Source: Pedosphaera sp. | GTDB taxonomy: Bacteria; Verrucomicrobiota; Verrucomicrobiae; Limisphaerales; Pedosphaeraceae | Assembly: GCA_028293265.1 (NCBI GenBank) | Contig: JAQGPB010000452.1 | Coordinates: 1-5,046 of the forward strand | DNA length: 5,046 nucleotides | Direction of reading: 5' to 3' | In this document: piece after piece, positions 1 to 3,525 of the stretch | How positions within the stretch are numbered: position 1 is the stretch's first letter | Layout: every line of letters begins with the position of its first letter | Position numbers and translations under genes: made by a program | Notes under the pieces: generated by a model | What the model was told of the DNA's origin: nothing | Seen by the model: the letters and a program-made list of their open reading frames with translations, nothing else | Database searches by the model: none

Positions 1-268
1 GTATCTGTTCGACGAAACCCAGGCTGTGGCCAAGGCCTATCGCGCCGCCTGCACGCCGGATATTTTTCTGTTCGACCGCAACCAAAAACTGGTCTATCGC
101 GGCCAGTTTGACGACAGCCGCCCCGGCAACCACCAACCCGTGACCGGCAAGGACCTCCGCGCCGCGCTCGATGCCGTCCTCGCCGGCCAACCCGTGTCCG
201 AGGACCAAAATCCCAGCATCGGCTGCAACATCAAATGGAAACCGGGCAACGCGCCGGATTATTTTTGA
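1..268 (+). CDS. Thioredoxin-fold (peroxiredoxin-like) protein, C-terminal fragment
   Basis: The reading frame is open from base 2 to a TGA at 266-268 and gives about 88 residues, so the 5' part of the gene lies outside the window. The fragment begins YLFDETQAVAKAY and continues with ACTPDIFLFD, where the Thr-Pro fits the cis-proline loop of thioredoxin folds. It then has the strand LVYRGQFDDSRPGN, a helix (KDLRAALDAVLAGQ) and a tail with PSIGCNIKWKPGN. That tail is typical of the 'thioredoxin family protein' group related to AhpC/TSA peroxiredoxins, usually about 190 residues long. The redox-active N-terminal cysteine region is not in view, so catalytic competence and cell location cannot be judged. 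The function is probably a thiol redox or peroxide-related role, known only at family level. A repeat element starts 11 nt after the stop. Family assignment is confident; exact function is unknown. Confidence 0.85.
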   Translation, partial: YLFDETQAVAKAYRAACTPDIFLFDRNQKLVYRGQFDDSRPGNHQPVTGKDLRAALDAVLAGQPVSEDQNPSIGCNIKWKPGNAPDYF

Positions 269-279
269 AGACGCTCACT

Positions 280-330
280 CGTAGCGCAGAGTTCCACTCT
301 GCTGTATCCCAGATTTTCAATCTGCCGGGC
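280..330 (+). repeat. Double-hairpin dispersed repeat, copy A (forward)
   Basis: The copy starts CGTAGCGCAGA and contains two short hairpins. The first has arms GCAGAGT (286-292) and ACTCTGC (296-302) around the loop TCC. The linker is TGTATC. The second has arms CAGATT (310-315) and AATCTG (319-324) around the loop TTC. It shares its order and linker with the copies at 377-433 (inverted) and 2528-2583. It lies just after the stop of the thioredoxin-like gene. There is no T-run after the hairpins, so a simple intrinsic terminator is not supported. It resembles dispersed repeats I associate with Verrucomicrobiota genomes; that link is from memory. Confidence 0.8.
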
Positions 331-376
331 ACCGCGACATTAAAGCGGGTCTTTGAATCTCAACGCGCCACTCCCA

Positions 377-433
377 TTCGCCGCCCTGCCGACTGCAAGT
401 CGGCGATACAGCAGACAGAATGTCTGCGCTACG
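377..433 (-). repeat. Double-hairpin dispersed repeat, copy B (inverted)
   Basis: Read on the minus strand, this copy starts CGTAGCGCAGA, then has a hairpin with arms GCAGACA and TGTCTGC around TTC. The linker TGTATC follows, then a hairpin with arms GCCGACT and AGTCGGC around TGC, then AGGGCGGCGAA. On the plus strand the hairpins are at 388-404 and 411-427. It faces copy A across about 46 bp, so 280-290 and 423-433 are perfect 11-bp reverse complements, and 301-308 pairs with 405-412. The whole 280-433 block could therefore fold into one long structure instead of four small ones. The 3' module is identical to that of the copy at 2528-2583. Confidence 0.8.
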
Positions 434-499
434 TAAACGGCCGTCCCGTCCAATAGGTTCGTCCCCGGAGATTTTTCTCGTTTTCGACAGGAGCCGAAT

Positions 500-505
500 C
501 ATAAT
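500..505 (+). promoter_or_regulatory. Candidate -10 element (CATAAT) for the HEAT-repeat gene
   Basis: CATAAT is followed by exactly 6 nt and then the ATG at 512. This puts the expected transcription start at, or within a base or two of, the A of the start codon and would give a leaderless mRNA. No convincing -35 hexamer is seen at the right distance (477-482 reads CTCGTT). A GGAG at 490-493 is too far (18 nt) to be a good ribosome binding site for the ATG at 512. This is a suggestion only; the same CATAAT-N6-start layout recurs before the SIS gene. Confidence 0.25.
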
Positions 506-511
506 GCCGGC

Positions 512-1600
512 ATGGGGCGAACGCGTCGGATCATTTTTTTCAGCCTGGCAGGAATTTTTCTGGCTGCATTTGCCTGGTGGCTGTTGAAGCCGCGCGAGCC
601 GTCGTATCAGGGCAAATCTTTGACCGTGTGGCTGAAGCAAGCCGAGCCAAGAGAGGGCTATGAACTCTCGGAAGCAAATCCTGAAGCGATCAATGCCATT
701 CGCGAGATCGGCACGAAGGCGATTCCCACGCTGCTGAAATTTGCCGCAGCCAAGGACACGCGATTGATAAAATTCTTGTTGAAACTGGAAGAGAAACAAT
801 CATTGATTTCCTTGCATCTCCGTTCTCAAACTGATTTGGAAAGCTTAGCTGCGTACGGATTTTTTGCCCTGGGTCCAGACGCCAAAAATGCTGTGCCAGG
901 CTTGGCAGTCCTGCTCAAGGATGACGATGCAGCGGTTCGCTCGACCGCAGCCTATTGTTTGGCGCTTATCGGATCAGCAGCACAAGCTGCCGTGCCAGAC
1001 TTGATAAATGAACTCGAGCGAAAGGGGGCGGACCATGATGAAATGTTCATGGCAGCCTACGTTTTAGGGGAGATAGGCCCACCGGCTCGCGCCTCCGTTC
1101 CAGCCCTCAATGCAGCCCTGACTAACTGGTCAGGTTGGGGCCGCGAGGCAGTGCAAGCCGCTTTGATCAAAATGCAAGCCGCCCCACTTTCACCATTCAT
1201 TGAGCAGCTCAAAGATACATCAAACTTTACTAATTGGGTCTATGCAATGGAGGTAGTGAGTAATTGTGGCACAAATTCCGGGCCTGCCGTTCCGATTCTC
1301 GTTTCCGAACTGACTCAGACAAACGAGCGAGTCCCATATCGGGTCTTGGGAGCTTTGGGTCAAATTCATCAGGACGCCGATCTTTGTGTCCCAGCCCTCG
1401 TCCCATTCCTCGAACATAGGAATAAAAACGTGAGGGAAAATTCGATATCTGCTCTGCGCCACTTTGGCAAAGCGGCACAGCCGGCCGTGCCCGCCTTGAT
1501 CCGCTGCCTGAATGACCCTGATGATTCCGTACGATCTGCCGCAACGAATGCCTTGCGCCGAATTGATCCCGAAGCAGCGGCCAAGGCGGGAGTGAAATAA
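512..1600 (+). CDS. Membrane-anchored HEAT-repeat protein
   Basis: This gene encodes 362 residues. Basic residues at the N-terminus (GRTRR) precede one hydrophobic stretch at about residues 7-25, which reads as an uncleaved signal anchor. Next comes a 'PSYQGKSLTVWLKQ' segment (30-43), a linker type I recall from Verrucomicrobiota HEAT proteins. The rest is a series of HEAT/PBS-lyase-like helical repeats, for example around residues 55-80, 112-137, 141-169, 178-204, 259-268, 275-300 and 304-333, with a last half repeat to about 352. Each repeat carries the pattern A..ALG..A..AVP.L...L.D....VR..A. Such repeats are protein-interaction scaffolds; no catalytic residues are visible and the partner is unknown. 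The start at ATG 512 keeps the anchor intact and sits 6 nt after a CATAAT. The gene looks less GC-rich than the ROK gene 2 nt downstream, so it may be a later arrival, but this was judged by eye. Confidence 0.85.
   Translation: MGRTRRIIFFSLAGIFLAAFAWWLLKPREPSYQGKSLTVWLKQAEPREGYELSEANPEAINAIREIGTKAIPTLLKFAAAKDTRLIKFLLKLEEKQSLISLHLRSQTDLESLAAYGFFALGPDAKNAVPGLAVLLKDDDAAVRSTAAYCLALIGSAAQAAVPDLINELERKGADHDEMFMAAYVLGEIGPPARASVPALNAALTNWSGWGREAVQAALIKMQAAPLSPFIEQLKDTSNFTNWVYAMEVVSNCGTNSGPAVPILVSELTQTNERVPYRVLGALGQIHQDADLCVPALVPFLEHRNKNVRENSISALRHFGKAAQPAVPALIRCLNDPDDSVRSAATNALRRIDPEAAAKAGVK
1588..1592 (+). promoter_or_regulatory. Ribosome binding site for the ROK kinase gene
   Basis: GGGAG lies inside the last codons of the HEAT gene, 10 nt before the ATG at 1603. 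The spacing is slightly long but plausible. With only 2 nt between the HEAT stop codon and this ATG, translation of the kinase is probably coupled to that of the HEAT gene. It is the only reasonable Shine-Dalgarno match at a gene start in this window. Confidence 0.4.
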
Positions 1601-1602
1601 GC

Positions 1603-2532
1603 ATGACAAATTATTCGCAAAAGTCTTATCTCGGCATCGAAATCGGCGGCACCAAGCTGCAGATTGCGGTGGGCGATGGCGGTGCGAAAATTCTTCATGC
1701 GCATCGCCTCACCGTAGAGCGCGCCCTTGGGGGCGCGGGCATCCGCAAACAAATTGAAACTACGCTCGCCAAAATTTTGCCTGACATCCCCAAGCTTGCT
1801 GCCGTCGGTGTCGGCTTCGGCGGGCCGGTGGATTGGCAGACGGGCAAGATCTGCCGCTCGCACCAGATTGAAGGCTGGTCGGAATTTGATCTGGGCGGCT
1901 GGTTGAAAAATATCACCGGCGCGCCGGTGGTGGTGGATAACGATGCGAATGTTGCGGCGCTGGGTGAAGCCATTCACGGCGCGGGCAAAGGTGCGAATCC
2001 AGTTTTTTACGTCACGCTGGGCAGCGGGGTTGGCGGTGGTCTCGTGGTGGATGACAAGATTTATCACGGCGCGAAGCCCGGGGAGGCGGAGATCGGGCAC
2101 GTGCGTCTGGATCGTGCCGGAACCATTGTCGAATCGCGCTGCTCCGGCTGGGCGGTGGACGCAAAAATTCGCGCGCTTCAAAAAAGCGATCCGTCCAGCG
2201 CGCTCTGCCAGATGATCGGCGTGCAATCCGGTGGCGAAGCGCAATATCTTGTCGCGGCCCTGAAACAAGGCGATGCCGCCGCGGAACGGATTTTGCGCGA
2301 AACGGCGGAGGACCTCGCCTTCGGCCTTTCGCATGTTGTGCATTTATTTCATCCGGAAATGATCGTGCTCGGCGGGGGTCTATCGGGTGTGGGCGAACCA
2401 TTGCGGGCGGCGGTGGCAGAGGCATTGGATGCGTTCGTCATGGAGGCGTTCGCGCCGGGGCCGAGTGTTTGCCTGGCCGCGCTCGGCGAAGACGCCGTGC
2501 CGGTCGGTGCGCTGAAACTTGCCGCCTCGTAG
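1603..2532 (+). CDS. ROK-family sugar kinase (glucokinase-like)
   Basis: This gene encodes 309 residues, a normal ROK length. ROK kinases transfer phosphate from ATP to a sugar hydroxyl in the cytoplasm. The N-terminal phosphate loop reads GIEIGGTK (11-18). The catalytic motif is DNDANVAALGE (112-122), with D114 as the expected base. A glycine-rich loop LGSGVGGGLV (139-148) follows. The sugar-binding PGEAEIGH (159-166) supplies E163 and H166, and MIVLGGGLSG (253-262) closes the ATP site. The usual zinc motif after that histidine (CxCGxxGCxE) is not present: the region reads VESRCSGWAVD (177-186), with one cysteine left. The substrate (glucose, GlcNAc, ManNAc or fructose) cannot be assigned. 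There is no helix-turn-helix, so this is not a ROK repressor. The gene follows the HEAT gene by 2 nt, and its TAG stop lies within the repeat starting at 2528. A sugar isomerase gene lies downstream but has its own promoter. Confidence 0.9.
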   Translation: MTNYSQKSYLGIEIGGTKLQIAVGDGGAKILHAHRLTVERALGGAGIRKQIETTLAKILPDIPKLAAVGVGFGGPVDWQTGKICRSHQIEGWSEFDLGGWLKNITGAPVVVDNDANVAALGEAIHGAGKGANPVFYVTLGSGVGGGLVVDDKIYHGAKPGEAEIGHVRLDRAGTIVESRCSGWAVDAKIRALQKSDPSSALCQMIGVQSGGEAQYLVAALKQGDAAAERILRETAEDLAFGLSHVVHLFHPEMIVLGGGLSGVGEPLRAAVAEALDAFVMEAFAPGPSVCLAALGEDAVPVGALKLAAS

Positions 2533-2583
2533 CGCAGATTTTCAATCTGCCGTATCGCCGACTTGCAGTCGGCAGCGCGGCGA
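2528..2583 (+). repeat. Double-hairpin dispersed repeat, copy C (forward), overlapping the ROK stop codon
   Basis: The copy starts CGTAGCGCAGA and has a hairpin with arms GCAGATT (2534-2540) and AATCTGC (2544-2550) around TTC. The linker is CGTATC. The second hairpin has arms GCCGACT (2557-2563) and AGTCGGC (2567-2573) around TGC, followed by AGCGCGGCGAA. The TAG in its GTAGC forms the stop codon of the ROK gene, so the element sits exactly at the gene's 3' edge. The rest of the gap to the SIS gene (2584-2679) is unremarkable AT-rich sequence. Confidence 0.8.
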
Positions 2584-2679
2584 AAGGCAAAAGACGCGGA
2601 AATTCTCTGCCCTCGGAAAATTCGCTTTATTTTAAAAACTGCTCCCCTTAGCATCCTTCGCGCGAAACCCGTCTTTCCG

Positions 2680-2708
2680 TTGTAAATTTTCCTTCAAGCT
2701 GCCATAAT
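2680..2708 (+). promoter_or_regulatory. Sigma70-type promoter for the SIS isomerase gene
   Basis: TTGTAA (2680-2685) and CATAAT (2703-2708) are separated by 17 bp. A TG at 2700-2701, one base before the -10, gives an extended -10 (TGC-CATAAT). Transcription would be expected to start near A2715. That is where the reading frame homologous to the SIS N-terminus begins at an ATT codon, so the mRNA may be leaderless. This is the best promoter match I saw in the window; it is a pattern match only. Confidence 0.5.
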
Positions 2709-2756
2709 CTGCCCATTAAACAATGGATTGCTGACTACATCGCGGCCCAAAAAGCC

Positions 2757-3284
2757 GTGCTGGATTCCGTGCCGGTAAAAGCCGTCGCCGAGATTATCGA
2801 AACTTTTCAACGGGCGCTGGCCGAAGACCGGCAGATTTTCGTCTTTGGCAACGGCGGCAGCGCGGCGAACGCGTCGCATTTTGTCACCGATCTTGGCAAG
2901 GGTTCGTCGGACAAAATCGGCCGACGTTTCCGCGTCATCTCGCTGAACGACAATGTCAGTTGGATGACCGCGCTGGGGAATGATTACGCGTATGACGAAA
3001 TTTACGTCCGCCAGTTGATGAACTACGGGCGTCCCGGTGACGTGGTGCTGGCGTTGAGCGTGAGCGGCAATTCGCCGAACGTGGTGAAGGCGCTCGAATG
3101 GTCGGTGACGAACGGTTTGCACACCATCGCGCTGGTCGGTGCCAAGCGCGGCCGCATGGCCGAACTGGCGCAGCAGACCATCGTGATTGACTCGACGCAT
3201 TACGGCCGCGTCGAGGACGCGCAGATGGGCGTCTGCCACATGATTTGCTACGCGTTCATGGAAAAGCCGGAGCTGGGAAAGTGA
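2757..3284 (+). CDS. gmhA: SIS-domain sugar-phosphate isomerase, GmhA-like
   Basis: From GTG 2757 this encodes 175 residues with one SIS domain. GmhA converts sedoheptulose 7-phosphate to D-glycero-D-manno-heptose 7-phosphate in the cytoplasm, the first step to LPS core heptose. The phosphate-binding loop is FGNGGSAANASHF (30-42) and the second SIS motif is LSVSGNSPNVVKA (100-112). Compared with E. coli GmhA, H61 and H180 appear kept (H41, H161), while E65 becomes D45 and Q172 becomes E153 by my alignment, so another sugar phosphate is possible. The start is uncertain. No ATG, GTG or TTG lies in frame between the TAG at 2649 and GTG 2757. Yet the frame upstream reads IKQWIADYIAAQKA, which looks like the normal N-terminal helix and begins at ATT 2715, right at the predicted transcription start. 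I give GTG as the conservative start. The symbol is provisional. Confidence 0.85.
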   Translation: MLDSVPVKAVAEIIETFQRALAEDRQIFVFGNGGSAANASHFVTDLGKGSSDKIGRRFRVISLNDNVSWMTALGNDYAYDEIYVRQLMNYGRPGDVVLALSVSGNSPNVVKALEWSVTNGLHTIALVGAKRGRMAELAQQTIVIDSTHYGRVEDAQMGVCHMICYAFMEKPELGK

Positions 3285-3292
3285 GCGTGGGA

Positions 3293-3320
3293 ATTTACGA
3301 TTTGCGATATACGATTTACG
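3293..3320. repeat. Tandem repeat, four 7-bp units (ATTTACG type)
   Basis: The units are ATTTACG, ATTTGCG, ATATACG and ATTTACG, directly adjacent, starting 9 nt after the SIS gene stop. The first and last units are identical and the middle two each differ by one base. The unit length and copy number match two other arrays inside uvrC at 4576-4603 and 4739-4766, which have different unit sequences. No function is evident. Confidence 0.8.
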
Positions 3321-3395
3321 AGTTTGCGGCAAGACTGTGAACTGAATTTTTTGATTGTTGATTCTCAGAAAATTGCGTTAGCGCACGCGGTTGGT

Positions 3396-3440
3396 GGTCG
3401 CGGCGCTAAAGCGGCAGAGGACTGCCGCACTCCAAGACGC
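3396..3440. repeat. GC-rich hairpin element between gmhA-like gene and uvrC
   Basis: A perfect 7-bp stem, GCGGCAG (3411-3417) and CTGCCGC (3422-3428), encloses the loop AGGA. It is flanked by GGCGCTAAA on the left and ACTCCAAGACGC on the right. It resembles another dispersed intergenic element I recall from Verrucomicrobiota genomes. Only one copy is in the window, so repeat status is from memory. It has no following T-run and is not a typical terminator. Confidence 0.5.
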
Positions 3441-3504
3441 TTCGCGAGCAACCTTGGCATCTGATTTAACCTGCCGGAGATTGGTGCAATTCGCCGCCGC
3501 CAAT

Positions 3505-3524
3505 GTTATATAAGTATATATAAC
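3505..3524. promoter_or_regulatory. Perfect AT-rich inverted repeat abutting the uvrC start codon
   Basis: The arms GTTATATA (3505-3512) and TATATAAC (3517-3524) are perfect reverse complements around AGTA, and the ATG begins 2 nt later at 3526. No Shine-Dalgarno sequence is present in this space. The element could be an operator for a dimeric regulator, a -10 region (TATATA at 3515-3520 lies 5 nt before the ATG), or an mRNA hairpin covering the ribosome site if transcription starts upstream. The sequence alone cannot separate these. Confidence 0.4.
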
Positions 3525-3525
3525 T

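Noticed and set aside
280..433. Repeats considered as a small CRISPR array
   Set aside because: There are only two copies here, in opposite orientation, each itself made of hairpins, with no regular spacers and no cas genes.
504..587. ATG at 504 as an alternative start, well spaced from GGAG at 490-493
   Set aside because: It is in a different frame from the HEAT protein and stops after about 27 codons. A short leader peptide cannot be excluded, but nothing else supports it.
317..799. Long minus-strand open frame across the repeats and the start of the HEAT gene
   Set aside because: It reads through the repeat block and antisense to a well-supported HEAT protein, and its translation resembles no family. 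It is a shadow frame.
1369..2343. Long minus-strand open frame antisense to the HEAT and ROK genes
   Set aside because: It exists because the GC-rich ROK gene leaves the opposite strand open. Its product has no recognisable domain, while the plus strand has clear ROK motifs.
2709..2760. A frameshift or sequencing error joining ATG 2723 to the SIS frame
   Set aside because: ATG 2723 is followed within three codons by TGA. The SIS frame upstream of 2757 is itself coherent back to 2715, so no frameshift is needed.
2694..3332. Minus-strand open frame antisense to the SIS gene
   Set aside because: The plus strand encodes an intact SIS domain with conserved motifs; the antisense product is arginine- and histidine-rich with no family likeness.
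3345..3374. AT-rich inverted repeat (AATTTTTTGA and TCAGAAAATT) as a terminator of the SIS gene
   Set aside because: The stem is almost all A-T with one mismatch and a 10-nt loop. The T-run is in the left arm, not after the stem.
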